Shown: piece by piece, positions 41,791 through 51,500 of the stretch
Numbering within the stretch: position 1 is the stretch's first letter
Layout of the letters: each line of letters starts with the position of its first letter
DNA from: Palsa-744 sp963734815
Lineage (GTDB): Bacteria > Actinomycetota > Thermoleophilia > Solirubrobacterales > Solirubrobacteraceae
DNA: 64,000 bases
Assembly (NCBI GenBank): GCA_963734815.1
Contig: CAVTIH010000002.1
Coordinates: 186,001-250,000 of the forward strand
Reading direction: 5' to 3'
The notes under the pieces: generated by a model
Database searches by the model: none
The model's input: the letters and a program-made list of their open reading frames with translations, nothing else
What the model was told of the DNA's origin: nothing
Program-made: the position numbers and the translations under genes

Positions 41791-43125
41791 TCAGCGCGCC
41801 TGGCGCATCAGCGCGCCGAGGTCGGGCATCTTGCCGCGGCCGACCTGGCGCATCACCTTGCGCATCTGGGCGAACTGCTTGACGAGCTGGCTGACCTGCT
41901 GCACGTTGGTGCCCGAACCGCGCGCGATCCGCAACCGCCGGGAGCCCTTGATCAGCTCGGGTCGGCGGCGCTCCTCGGGGGTCATCGCGAGGATGATCGC
42001 CTGCAGGCGATCGAGCTCGCGCTCGTCCATTTTCAGGTTGCGCAGCTGCGCGCCGCCGAGGCCCGGGATCATCCCCAGCACACTGCTCAGCGGTCCCATT
42101 TTCCGTACGGCCTTCAGCTGGTCGAGGAAATCGTCGAGACCGAACTCGTTGCGGCGCAGCTTGCGCTGCAGCTCCACCGCGTCGCGCTCGTCGAACTGGC
42201 GCTCGGCGTGCTCGATCAGGCTGAGCACGTCACCCATACCGAGAATCCGCTGCGCCATGCGGTCGGGGTGGAAGCGCTCGAACTGCTCGAGGTGCTCGCC
42301 GGTGGAGGCGAACAGGATCGGACGGCCGGTGACCGCCTTCACCGACAGCGCCGCGCCGCCGCGGGCATCTCCGTCGAGCTTGCTCATCACGACCCCGTCG
42401 AAGTCGACGGCGGCCGCGAACTGCTCGGCGACGTTGACGGCATCCTGACCGGTCATCGCGTCGACGACCAGCAGCGTGTCGCGAGGCTCAACTGCGGCGT
42501 GGATGCGCACCAGCTCCGCCATCAGTTGCTCGTCGACGTGCAGCCGGCCGGAGGTGTCGACGATCAGCACGTCCTTGCCCTCCTCCCGCGCGCGGGCGAG
42601 CGCCCACGTCGCGATCTCGACGGGATCGGGCTCGGTGCCACGCTCATACACCGCCGCGCCGGCACGAGCGCCCATCTTCACGAGCTGCTCGACCGCCGCG
42701 GGGCGGTAGGTGTCGCACGCGGCGAGCGCGACGGAGGAGTTGTGGTGCTCGTGCAAGTGACGCGCGAGCTTCGCGGCAGCGGTGGTCTTGCCCGAACCCT
42801 GCAGGCCGGCGAGCAGGATCACCGTGGGGGGGCTGGAGGAAAAGCCGAGCTCCTCGGACTCCCCCCCCATCAGCTCGGTGAGCTGCTCGGCGACGATCTT
42901 CACGACCTGCTGGCCGGGGTTGAGCCGTCCGACAATCTCCGCCCCCAGACAGCGCTCCTTCACATCGGCGGTGAACTGGCGGACGACCTTGAAGTTGACG
43001 TCCGCCTCCAGCAGCGCAAGGCGGATCTCGCGCAGCGCGCGGTCGATGTCCTGCTCGGTCAGCGTCCCCCGCTGGCGGACATCCGAGAGCGTGGCCTGGA
43101 GCTTCTCGGCGAGGGAGTCGAACAT
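41791..43125 (-). CDS. ffh: Signal recognition particle protein Ffh
   Basis: A 444-residue SRP54-type GTPase. The N domain is followed by G motifs GLQGSGKTTAAAKLA, DTYRPAAVEQL, DTSGRLHVDEQLM and SKLDGDARGG. The M domain includes GMGDVLSLIEHAE, LGMIPGLGG and a basic SGTNVQQVSQLVKQF segment. It binds signal sequences and SRP RNA and works with FtsY, which lies 1.5 kb upstream. I start at 43125 (MFDSLAEKL); longer in-frame sequence is antisense of the SPFH gene region. Confidence 0.96.
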   Translation of the reverse strand: MFDSLAEKLQATLSDVRQRGTLTEQDIDRALREIRLALLEADVNFKVVRQFTADVKERCLGAEIVGRLNPGQQVVKIVAEQLTELMGGESEELGFSSSPPTVILLAGLQGSGKTTAAAKLARHLHEHHNSSVALAACDTYRPAAVEQLVKMGARAGAAVYERGTEPDPVEIATWALARAREEGKDVLIVDTSGRLHVDEQLMAELVRIHAAVEPRDTLLVVDAMTGQDAVNVAEQFAAAVDFDGVVMSKLDGDARGGAALSVKAVTGRPILFASTGEHLEQFERFHPDRMAQRILGMGDVLSLIEHAERQFDERDAVELQRKLRRNEFGLDDFLDQLKAVRKMGPLSSVLGMIPGLGGAQLRNLKMDERELDRLQAIILAMTPEERRRPELIKGSRRLRIARGSGTNVQQVSQLVKQFAQMRKVMRQVGRGKMPDLGALMRQAR

Positions 43126-43135
43126 GGGTGACGCG

Positions 43136-44110
43136 TCAGCCTTCTCCGCCCGGCGAGTCCCCGGCGGAGGAGCCCGCGCCGAGCGAGCCGGCGCCGCGGG
43201 GCCCATCACCCGAGGAGGAACCGCCGCCGGAGGAGGGCTCATCGCCGCGACGGGCGAGAGCCTCGCCGATCCCGCCGAACATCTGCGCGAACTCGGAGGG
43301 CACCACGAACACCTTGTTGGCGTCGCCTTCGGCGAGCTGGGGGAGCATCTGCAGGTATTCGTAGCTGAGCAGGTCACGCGTGGGGCGGCCCTCGTGGATC
43401 GCTTTGAAGACGGTGTCGATCGCCTTCGCTTCGCCCTCGGCGCGCAGGATCGCGGCCTGGCGCGCGCCCTCGGCGGTGAGCACCGCCGCCTGCTGCTCGC
43501 CCTCGGCGGTGAGGATCTGCGCTTGCTTCTCGCCTTCGGCCGTGAGGATCGCCGCGCGGCGATCGCGCTCGGCACGCATCTGCTTCTCCATCGCCGAGCG
43601 GATGTCCGCTGGCGGGTCGACCGACTTGATCTCCACGCGGTTGATACGGATGCCCCACTTGCCGGTGGCCTCGTCGAGCACCGTGCGCAGCTCGGTGTTG
43701 ACGTTCTCGCGGGCGGTCAGCGTGGCCTCGAGCGTCAGCCCGCCGATCACGTTGCGCAGCGTCGTGACTGTGAGCTGCTCGATCGCCTGCAGCGGGTTGG
43801 CGACTTCATAGGTCGCCGAACGGGGGTCGGTGATCGTGAAGTAGAGGACCGTCTCGATCGCCACGACCACGTTGTCCTCGGAGATGACCGACTGGGGGGC
43901 GAAGTTGACGACCTGCTCGCGCAGGTCCACCAGTGGCTTGACGCGGTCCACGAACGGCGTGACGATCGCAAGGCCCGGCTCCAGCGTGCGGCTGTAGCGT
44001 CCGAGGCGCTCGACGACGCCCGCGCGCGCCTGGGGGATGACGCGAATCGTGCGCGCCGCCACGACCAGCGCGAACAGCACGACCACCACGACGACGATGA
44101 GAGCGACCAT
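43136..44110 (-). CDS. SPFH/stomatin-family membrane protein
   Basis: A 324-residue protein. An N-terminal hairpin helix (VALIVVVVVVLFALVVAARTI) precedes a band-7 domain (VPQAR-like VIPQARAGVVERLGRYSRTLE, then VLYFTITDPRSATYEV). A coiled coil of AEGE/TAEGE repeats (about 185-235) and a Gly/Ser-rich end follow. Such proteins form large membrane rings and usually pair with NfeD, encoded just upstream. Confidence 0.9.
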   Translation of the reverse strand: MVALIVVVVVVLFALVVAARTIRVIPQARAGVVERLGRYSRTLEPGLAIVTPFVDRVKPLVDLREQVVNFAPQSVISEDNVVVAIETVLYFTITDPRSATYEVANPLQAIEQLTVTTLRNVIGGLTLEATLTARENVNTELRTVLDEATGKWGIRINRVEIKSVDPPADIRSAMEKQMRAERDRRAAILTAEGEKQAQILTAEGEQQAAVLTAEGARQAAILRAEGEAKAIDTVFKAIHEGRPTRDLLSYEYLQMLPQLAEGDANKVFVVPSEFAQMFGGIGEALARRGDEPSSGGGSSSGDGPRGAGSLGAGSSAGDSPGGEG

Positions 44111-44153
44111 ATTGAGGGTTCTCCTGCCTTTCTAAATGCCTATTGGGTCAGGT

Positions 44154-44585
44154 TCAGTGCATCACAAGCGCGGTGGCCCCACGGATCTCCACGACCTGCA
44201 CGCGCTCCCCGGCGGGGATCACCTCGTCCTCGGCGTAGCTGCGCGCCGTCCACACCTCGCCACCGATCCGCACGCAGCCGACGCCCTCCTGATTGGCGAT
44301 CCGCTCGAGCACGACCGCGTCGCATCCGATCAGCGCCGCAGCGCCCGTACGAATCCGGGGGGGGTGCTGCAGGTGGCGCCGGGCGAGCGGGCGCAGGGTG
44401 AGCAGCACCAGCAGCGAGGCAACCAGGAAGACGACCAGCGCCAGCGGGAGGCCGAGACCCGCGAGGCTCACGAGCGCCGCTACCAGCGCGCCGATCGCGA
44501 ACGGGGCGAGGAAGAACCCACCGGAGTGCAGCTCTCCCGCGCCCAGCACGCAGGCCGCCACAGTCCACACGATCCATGCGTCCAT
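44154..44585 (-). CDS. NfeD-like membrane protein
   Basis: A 143-residue protein with two or three hydrophobic helices (WIVWTVAACVLGAGE, LALVVFLVASLLVLLTL) and a C-terminal OB-fold domain (ALIGCDAVVLERI, GCVRIGGEVWTARSY, GERVQVVEIRG). Short NfeD proteins bind SPFH partners; the partner gene is 43 bp downstream. Confidence 0.88.
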   Translation of the reverse strand: MDAWIVWTVAACVLGAGELHSGGFFLAPFAIGALVAALVSLAGLGLPLALVVFLVASLLVLLTLRPLARRHLQHPPRIRTGAAALIGCDAVVLERIANQEGVGCVRIGGEVWTARSYAEDEVIPAGERVQVVEIRGATALVMH

Positions 44586-44635
44586 AGTCCCGATTATCGC
44601 ACCGTACGGGCGATTTGCCGCTTGGGGCGGCGAGG

Positions 44636-45625
44636 CTACTCCGCAATCAGCGCGCGCGCGAACTCATCGGGGTCGAACGGACGGAGGTCCTCCAGCGACT
44701 CGCCAACGCCGATCAGCTTCACCGGGATGCCCAGCTCGCGGGCGATGGCCAGCGCGATGCCTCCGCGGGCGGTGCCGTCGAGCTTGGTGAGCACGATGCC
44801 CCCGACCTGCGCCGACTCGGCGAAGACGCGCGCCTGACGCAGCCCGTTCTGACCGGTGGTCGCGTCGACCGTGAGCAGCGTCTCGTGCGGCGCCCCCTCC
44901 AGCTGACGCGCGATCACGCGGCGCACCTTGGCGAGCTCGGCCATCAGGTCGTCCTGGGTGTGCAGACGCCCGGCGGTGTCGACCAGCACCACGTCGAGTT
45001 CCTCGCTGCGCGCCCGGGCAACGGCCTCGAACGCGACGGCGCCGGGGTCGGAGCCTTCGGGACCGGTGACGATCTCACAGCCCGCGCGCTGCGCCCATCC
45101 TTCCAACTGCTCGGTGGCTGCCGCGCGGAAAGTATCGGCCGCGGCGAGCAGCACGGTGCATCCAAGCTCCTGGCGCAGATGCCACGCAAGCTTGCCGACC
45201 GTCGTGGTCTTGCCGGTGCCGTTGACGCCCACCGCCAGGATCACCGTGGGGCGGGCGCGGATGTCGATGCGCCCCTCCCCCACCCGTGCGGTGTCGGCGA
45301 GCAATGCGATCAGCCGCTCCGAGAGCGCCTCGCCCCCGCTCAGCCCACCCTCGAGCGCCTCGCCTTCGAGCGTCTGCACCACTGCCGCGGTGGCGGAGGC
45401 GCCGACATCGGCCATGATCAGCGCCTCCTCCAGGCGCTCCCAGGTGTGCTCGTCGAGGGTTTGGAAGAGCGTGGCATGGATCTCGCCGCCGAGCGCCTGG
45501 CGGGTCTTCGCAAGGTTCTCGCGCAGGCGGCGGAAGAAACCGCGGCGCTCGGCGCTCTCACCACCGCCCGCGGCGCCAGTGGCATGCTCGCCAGTGATGA
45601 ATAGGTCGCTCCAGTCGCGTGGCAC
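44636..45625 (-). CDS. ftsY: Signal recognition particle receptor FtsY
   Basis: A 329-residue NG-domain GTPase with G motifs GVNGTGKTTTVGKLA, ADTFRAAATEQL, DTAGRLHTQDDLM and TKLDGTARGG. The N-terminal A domain is short, as often in actinobacteria. It docks SRP-ribosome complexes at the membrane. The start is GTG at 45625. Confidence 0.95.
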   Translation of the reverse strand: MPRDWSDLFITGEHATGAAGGGESAERRGFFRRLRENLAKTRQALGGEIHATLFQTLDEHTWERLEEALIMADVGASATAAVVQTLEGEALEGGLSGGEALSERLIALLADTARVGEGRIDIRARPTVILAVGVNGTGKTTTVGKLAWHLRQELGCTVLLAAADTFRAAATEQLEGWAQRAGCEIVTGPEGSDPGAVAFEAVARARSEELDVVLVDTAGRLHTQDDLMAELAKVRRVIARQLEGAPHETLLTVDATTGQNGLRQARVFAESAQVGGIVLTKLDGTARGGIALAIARELGIPVKLIGVGESLEDLRPFDPDEFARALIAE

Positions 45626-45731
45626 GGCCGCGCGACGATATCAGCGCCATCTCGCACCTCCCGAACACGCTCACCCCGTACACGGAGAGCTTCGACTCGC
45701 TTGAGCACGCCGACACTCCAGTAGATGACCC

Positions 45732-46244
45732 TCAGCGCCCGACGTAGCGGACGTGGCCGTGATCGTCGACCTCAGTCACGGCGAACGGATAGCTCCGGCC
45801 CGCGACCGTCGCGGTGCACGTGAAGACGATCCCGTCTTTCTGGATCACCTCGGCGGGGCAAGCCACCGTGGAGCGCGGGCCTCGCTGGGCGCGTATCGAT
45901 TGCGCTATCGCCCGTTCGACTCTCGCGATGTCGAGGATGACGAGCGGAGCCTGGTTCTGATACCGTACGTGGCCTCGGGCATTCGTCTCGGTCACCAAGA
46001 CCGGGTATGCCCCAACGTCGAGTTTTGCGGTACATGCAAAGACAAACCCCGTCTTCAATGGTGGGTTGGCCGGACAGCGCACCGTGGCGTGCAGGCGATG
46101 TTGGGTCAGGATCGACGCGGCGATCGCGCGCTCGACCGGCACCACGCTCAGCGTGGGCGCGCTCGAGCCGCACGCGGAGATCGATGGAGCCGCAAGCGCG
46201 GTCGCCACTAAACCACATAAGCGAACACGTCGCAAGGTTTTCAC
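45732..46244 (-). CDS. Lipoprotein with two DUF4333 domains
   Basis: A 170-residue protein. The signal peptide ends in a lipobox, SISAC, so Cys25 is probably lipidated. Two similar domains follow (about 35-95 and 107-170), each with a Cys pair: RCPANPP...FACTAKLDVG and ACPAEVI...FTCTATVAG, then TETNARGHVRY and TEVDDHGHVRY. This matches DUF4333, found in actinobacterial lipoproteins of unknown role. The start is GTG at 46244, divergent from the collagen-like gene. Confidence 0.82.
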   Translation of the reverse strand: MKTLRRVRLCGLVATALAAPSISACGSSAPTLSVVPVERAIAASILTQHRLHATVRCPANPPLKTGFVFACTAKLDVGAYPVLVTETNARGHVRYQNQAPLVILDIARVERAIAQSIRAQRGPRSTVACPAEVIQKDGIVFTCTATVAGRSYPFAVTEVDDHGHVRYVGR

Positions 46245-46484
46245 TCTTTGCCCAATCGAGAGATTATTCGTTCGATAATTTCACGTTTCATTGAAAATTG
46301 AGACAGAAAGGAAATCCGCGCCACTCACCGAAGCCTTTGTACAAGCAGGCATAGACAAAGGTATTTGTCCAACATAGGAGTAAGTAGTTTCCCGTAATCG
46401 CCGAGCTGCCGGCCCATATACTAGTTTACGGGTCCACTCATCCGCGGTGCGCGCGGATCGCAACACCTGGAAAGCACGGGAAGC

Positions 46485-48425
46485 ATGTCGAAGGCAACAG
46501 TCCATCGTTCGATCTCGGCCATGTTCGTGGCTGGACTCGCCATGAGCGCGGTACCGGTGGTGGACGGAGGGTCGGCACTGGCAAAGGAGCTTCGCGATGT
46601 CCACGTGACGTGCCGATTTCCGCAAACCGCCCGCGATCGAGAAGCCCACAAAACCCAGCGGCGGGTCGAGCACATCGAGCATCCCAAGCCGCCCAAGCAC
46701 GGTACGCGCATACCTCCCTCGCATCCTCCTAGCCAGCCCCAGCCTTCGCACTCCACCCCCAAGCGCCAACCAAACAGGCGGCAGAAACGCCCAACGTCTC
46801 GAGTGCCAACCAAGCATCCAAGGCGGACCCATACGCATGCACGCAAAGGACATACGCACTCGCAATCCCGCAAACCACAGGTCCGGCACACCAAGACCAT
46901 CGCTAAGCGCCACAAGTCGAGTCAGACGCCAAGGCGCGCCCTCAAGCCAAAGAGAATGCTGCCCAAGGTCCCAGGCGGCAGCGTTATCTGCGCAATCGAC
47001 CCTCTGAGCAAAGCAGGCCCTCGGGGCGAACCCGGCGCCGAAGGCAAGGAAGGGCCCAAAGGACCGCAGGGGGTTCAGGGCGCGACGGGGCCGGAGGGTC
47101 AACAAGCCGGGCAAGCAGGACCACAGGGCGCCAAAGGTGAAGTCGGCGCCGCGGGCACGCCGGGACCCGAAGGCAGGCAGGGACCAGAAGGCGCCACTGG
47201 CACCGCCGGCCCACAGGGCGTCAAAGGCGAAGTCGGCCCCACCGGACCGGCCGGACCCGAAGGCAAAGAAGGACTCCCCGGCCCACAAGGCGTCACGGGC
47301 GCAACAGGAGCGCAGGGGCCAGAAGGCAAAGCAGGCACACAAGGCGACGAAGGCCCACGAGGCGCCCAAGGCGAAACCGGAGCCCAGGGACCCAAAGGCA
47401 CCACCGGCGAACGCGGACCACAAGGCCCACAGGGTCAGGAAGGCAAAGAAGGCGCCAAAGGGACGACCGGCGACGAAGGACCTCAAGGCGAACAGGGCAT
47501 CAAAGGCGAAACGGGGCCCACCGGCCCACAAGGACCCGAAGGCAAGGAAGGCAAAGAAGGACTCCCCGGCCCACAAGGCGTCACGGGCGCAACAGGAGCG
47601 CAGGGACCAGAAGGCAAAGCAGGCACACAAGGCGACGAAGGACCTCAAGGCGAACAGGGCATCAAAGGCGAAACGGGGCCCACCGGCCCACAAGGACCCG
47701 AAGGCAAGGAAGGCAAAGAAGGAAAAGCCGGCGCCACCGGGGCGACTGGCGCCACAGGCGCAGCCGGGGCCAAAGGCGCGGAAGGTAAAGAAGGCAAAGA
47801 AGGAAAAGCCGGCGCAACCGGAGCGACTGGAGCAGCGGGGGCCAAAGGAGAAAAAGGCGAAACTGGGACCAAAGGAGAAACGGGCAAAGAAGGCAAAGAA
47901 GGAGCCAAAGGCACCACCGGCGAAAAAGGCACCACGGGCGAAAAAGGCACCACCGGCGCCACCGGCGCCGAAGGCAAACAGGGCAAAGAAGGAACCAAAG
48001 GCGAAAAAGGTGCCACCGGTGAAAAAGGCGCTACCGGCGCGGAAGGAAAAGAAGGCAAAGAAGGAAAAACTGGCGCTACCGGGGCGACTGGAGCAGCAGG
48101 GACCAAAGGCGAAAAAGGCGAAAAAGGCGCGGGTTTCAACGCCGGGGAATACGGGGCGTTGACAGAACGCGCGCAGAACACCGAATACGAACCATCCGCC
48201 ACCGAACCGGTGCAGGTCATCGTGACCGTGTCATGTCAGACGGCGACGGAAACCACTATCCAGGTCGCCGTCGGCGCCGCCGTCATCGCGGAAGACGTGG
48301 TAAGCAAAGCGGCCACCGGAACGACCAAGGTGCCGATCACGTTCATCGTGCCCGCCGGGAAGAAGTGGAAAGTCGCCACCAACGCGGGGATCACCCTCAT
48401 AAAGTCGACCTACCTGACCCTGTAG
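46485..48425 (+). CDS. Secreted collagen-like triple-helix repeat protein
   Basis: A 646-residue protein. A signal-like N-terminus (AMFVAGLAMSAVPVVDGGSALA) is followed by a His/Lys/Arg/Pro-rich region (about 50-165). About 120 Gly-X-Y triplets run from residue 178 to about 549, rich in GKEGKEG and GATGATGA, with one break near GQQAGQAG. The last about 95 residues form a compact beta domain (VQVIVTVSCQTATETTIQVAVG, FIVPAGKKWKVATN), possibly the trimer nucleus. Two internal duplications are visible (288-bp and 162-bp spacing). It is likely a surface stalk or adhesin. The gene converges with smc. Confidence 0.88.
   Translation: MSKATVHRSISAMFVAGLAMSAVPVVDGGSALAKELRDVHVTCRFPQTARDREAHKTQRRVEHIEHPKPPKHGTRIPPSHPPSQPQPSHSTPKRQPNRRQKRPTSRVPTKHPRRTHTHARKGHTHSQSRKPQVRHTKTIAKRHKSSQTPRRALKPKRMLPKVPGGSVICAIDPLSKAGPRGEPGAEGKEGPKGPQGVQGATGPEGQQAGQAGPQGAKGEVGAAGTPGPEGRQGPEGATGTAGPQGVKGEVGPTGPAGPEGKEGLPGPQGVTGATGAQGPEGKAGTQGDEGPRGAQGETGAQGPKGTTGERGPQGPQGQEGKEGAKGTTGDEGPQGEQGIKGETGPTGPQGPEGKEGKEGLPGPQGVTGATGAQGPEGKAGTQGDEGPQGEQGIKGETGPTGPQGPEGKEGKEGKAGATGATGATGAAGAKGAEGKEGKEGKAGATGATGAAGAKGEKGETGTKGETGKEGKEGAKGTTGEKGTTGEKGTTGATGAEGKQGKEGTKGEKGATGEKGATGAEGKEGKEGKTGATGATGAAGTKGEKGEKGAGFNAGEYGALTERAQNTEYEPSATEPVQVIVTVSCQTATETTIQVAVGAAVIAEDVVSKAATGTTKVPITFIVPAGKKWKVATNAGITLIKSTYLTL
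47472..47724 (+). repeat. Internal 162-bp-spaced direct duplication in collagen-like gene
   Basis: The stretch 47472-47562 recurs at 47634-47724 with no difference I can see, a spacing of 162 bp (18 triplets). A second pair, 47262-47357 and 47550-47645, is 288 bp apart (32 triplets). Both spacings keep the Gly-X-Y phase. Confidence 0.8.
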
Positions 48426-48432
48426 GGCAAGC

Positions 48433-48451
48433 CTCCGGCGCGGTCCCGGAG
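48433..48451. terminator. Weak hairpin between convergent genes
   Basis: CTCCGG and CCGGAG pair around a 7-base loop, 8 bp after the collagen-like stop. There is no T-run. It could end transcription from either side. Confidence 0.3.
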
Positions 48452-48520
48452 CGGTCGGGGCTGCACTGGCTTCGAGGGGCAGCAGCCCTGCCAAGCGGAG
48501 AAGGCCGGGAGCCTTCGAGG

Positions 48521-51500
48521 CTACGCGACCTCGGCGAGGTGAGACACCTCGGCGGCGCCAGCGGCCTCGGTTGTCTCGGTGAGCCCCTCCCCTTGCTCGC
48601 CATGTTCGACGGCGTCGAGCACCTCGGCTTCCGTCTCATGCGGCGACTCCGGTGCAGGCGCAGGCATTGGTTGGGAGACCGGCGCCGAGGTGGCATCGGT
48701 GGACGCCTGCGCAGCCGGCGGCAGCCGCCGCGAGAGCACCTTCGAGACGCCGTTGCCCGCCATCGAGACCCCGTACAGCCAGTCGGCAGCCTCCATCGTG
48801 CGCTTCTGGTGGGTGATCACGATGAACTGAGCGCGGTTGGCGTACCGGCGCAGCAGCGAAAGGAAGCGCTCGAGGTTGAGGTCGTCGAGCGCGGCCTCAA
48901 CCTCGTCCAGGATGTAGAAGGGGCAGGGGCGCGCGAGGAACACGGCGAACAGGAAGGCGAGCGCGGTCATCGACTTCTCTCCGCCGGAGAGCAGTGAGAG
49001 GCGCTTGGTGGACTTGCCGGCGGGGGTGATCTCGATCTCGACCCCCAGGAGCTCCTCGTCGGGATCGTACCCCGAACCGGCGGTGTCCATGTCATCGCCG
49101 CCCTCTCCATCTCCGCCCTCAATGGCGGCGCGCCCGACCGCGGCTCCCCGCTCCTCACGCTCCGCGGCAGCCTCCCCGCCGCGCTCCTCGCCACCGCTCG
49201 CGCCTGCGCTCCCGCCCACACCCGACACGGCGCCGGGCAGCGACTGGCCGCCGAGCACCGGCCGGGGGGCGAGTGCATCCTTGACCAGCCGCAGCTCACC
49301 GCTGCCGCCAGGGAAGAGGTCACGCGCGAGCTCCTCGAAGTTGCGGGCCGCAGCCTCGAAGGTGGCGCGGAAGGTCTCGTGGATTTGGCGGTCGGTGTCG
49401 CGGATCAGGGTGCGCAGCTCGCGCAGCGCTGTCTCCAGGTCGCTGCGACGGGCCTCGAGCTCCTCGACGTGGGCGAGCGCCTCGGCGTACTCCTCTTTGG
49501 CGAGCGGGTTGACGGGCCCCAGCTGCTCGCGGCGACGACGCAGGCGCTCCACGCGAGTGGTGAGCGTCTGCACCTGCTCCGCGTCCAATGGCTCGGGACT
49601 CTCCTCCTCGAGCACCTCGACGACCCCTCCCTCCTGCTCGCACCCCGCCGCTGCGCCCTCCGACTCGTCCTCTTCCGCTGCTGCGCCCTCTACCTCGCCC
49701 TCCTGCGCCGCGGGCGCGGCCTCCTCCAAAGCCAAATCCAAATCCGACTCCCCCTCCCCGGACTCGCCAGCCGTCGAGGGCAGCTCCAGCTGTTCGCGCA
49801 CCGTGCGCAGCTGGAGCACGGCCTCCTCGGTGTGGTCGCGCAGACGCTGCGCGGCCACCTCGGCGGCGGTGACGGCCTCGCCCTGGGCGCGCAGGCTCGC
49901 CTGAATCTCGGCCTCATGGGCGGCACAGGCGCGCAGCTCGGCGGCCATCTCCTCGCCGGCGGCACGGTAGCTGTCGAGCTCCCGCTGAAGCTCGGTGGCG
50001 CGCGCGCCAACCGCCTCCCCGGCGGCGTGCAGCGCAACCGCGAGCCGCTCGGCGAGCGGCGCAAGCGCGGTGTCGGCGGCGTGCTGGGCGCGCAGGCGCG
50101 CCAGGCGCGCCAAGCGCTCGGCGTGTTCGCGGGCGAGGCGCTCGGCGGCGCGGCGTTCGGCGCCGAGCTCGCCCTCGAGCTGCGCACGGCGCACTGCGAG
50201 CGGCCCTTGCTCGGGGGCGGCACGGCGCTGCTCGATCAGCCAGGCGGCGTGGCGTTCCTGCTCGAGTGCACGGGCGTGGTCGCGCACGGCCTCGCGCAGC
50301 GCGCTGTCGGCCTCTTCGCGCGTGAGATCCGCGGCGCCAGCAACCTCCTGCGTTCGCTCGGCGGCGGTGCGCGCGGCGTGCTCGGCGGCGGCCGCCTGCC
50401 CGGAAGCGACGATCAGCTGCTCGCGCTCGTTGCGGCGAGCCAGCACCCGCTCAGAGCCGCCCTCAGCAACCTGGCGCACCTCGCCCGAAGCCGCAAACCA
50501 AACGCGCCCGTGTGGGGTGACGGCGACGCCGGCGAAGTCGTCGGGTAGATCCTCCAAGCGCTCCAGCACCCACGCGTCGGCGAGCAGCCGCCGCACGAGC
50601 GCGAGCACCGGCGCGGGCCCGTCCACCACCTCGATCAGGGCACGTGCGCTGGGGGCAGGAGGAACAGACACCTCGGCCAGCGGTGGCTCCGACGCACGGT
50701 CGGCCGCCAGCAACGCAGTAGCGCCGTCGGGTCCCGCACGATCGAGTAGCGCGGCGGCACCGGCCAGATCGGGCACGAGCGCCGCATCGAGGCGCCCTCC
50801 GAGCGCGGCGGCGAGCGCGAGCTCGTAGCCCGGCTGCACACGCAATGCCTCACTCAGCGCACGCGGGGCGCCATCCACGGAGATACCGTCGCGGTGCTTG
50901 CCCTCTGCGGCCCCGCCGACCGAGGAGGTGCGCAGGAACTGGTTGACGGCCGCGAGCTCCGAACCCACCCGGGCGGCGTCGCGACGGGCGGCCTCGACCG
51001 CGCGCTCGGCCTCGCGCAGCGCGCCGCGGGTCTCCTCGGCCTGCTCATCGGCCTCCTCGCGCGCCTCGCGGGCCTCCGCGAGCGCTGCATCCAGCTCGGC
51101 GAGCTCGGTGGTGGCCTGCTCGCGGGAGCGCTCCAGCTCGGCGAGCTCGCCCTCCAGCTCGCGCTCGCGCTCGCGCTCCAGCTCGGTGAGCTCCTGCTCG
51201 ATCGCGCCGATGCGCTGGAGGACCCCGACCTCCGGGCTGTGTGCCCCCGATCGGTTGCCGTCGGCGTCGATAACCCCGCTCTCACCCTCTGCGGAAGCTT
51301 CCTCCAGCAGCTCGATCTCACGCGTGGAGCGCAGGATCCGTTCGGCAAGGCCGGCGGCCGTGGTGGTGGCCTGCTCGCCGCGCAGCTGCAGTCGCTCGGC
51401 GGCGGCTCCCGCGTGCAGCGCGCGCCGCGAGAGCTCATCGTGGCGCTCGGAGCGCTCCGCGAGCGCCCGCTCGGCGAGAGCGCGCCGGGCGACAACCTCC

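Noticed and set aside
43126..43575. N-terminal extension of Ffh by about 150 residues
   Set aside because: It is an out-of-frame reading of the SPFH coiled coil; Ffh starts at MFDSLAEKL.
46984..48220. Pro-rich minus-strand frames and a possible CRISPR or satellite array
   Set aside because: The periodicity is nine bases and follows the Gly-X-Y codons of the collagen-like protein; there are no unique spacers.
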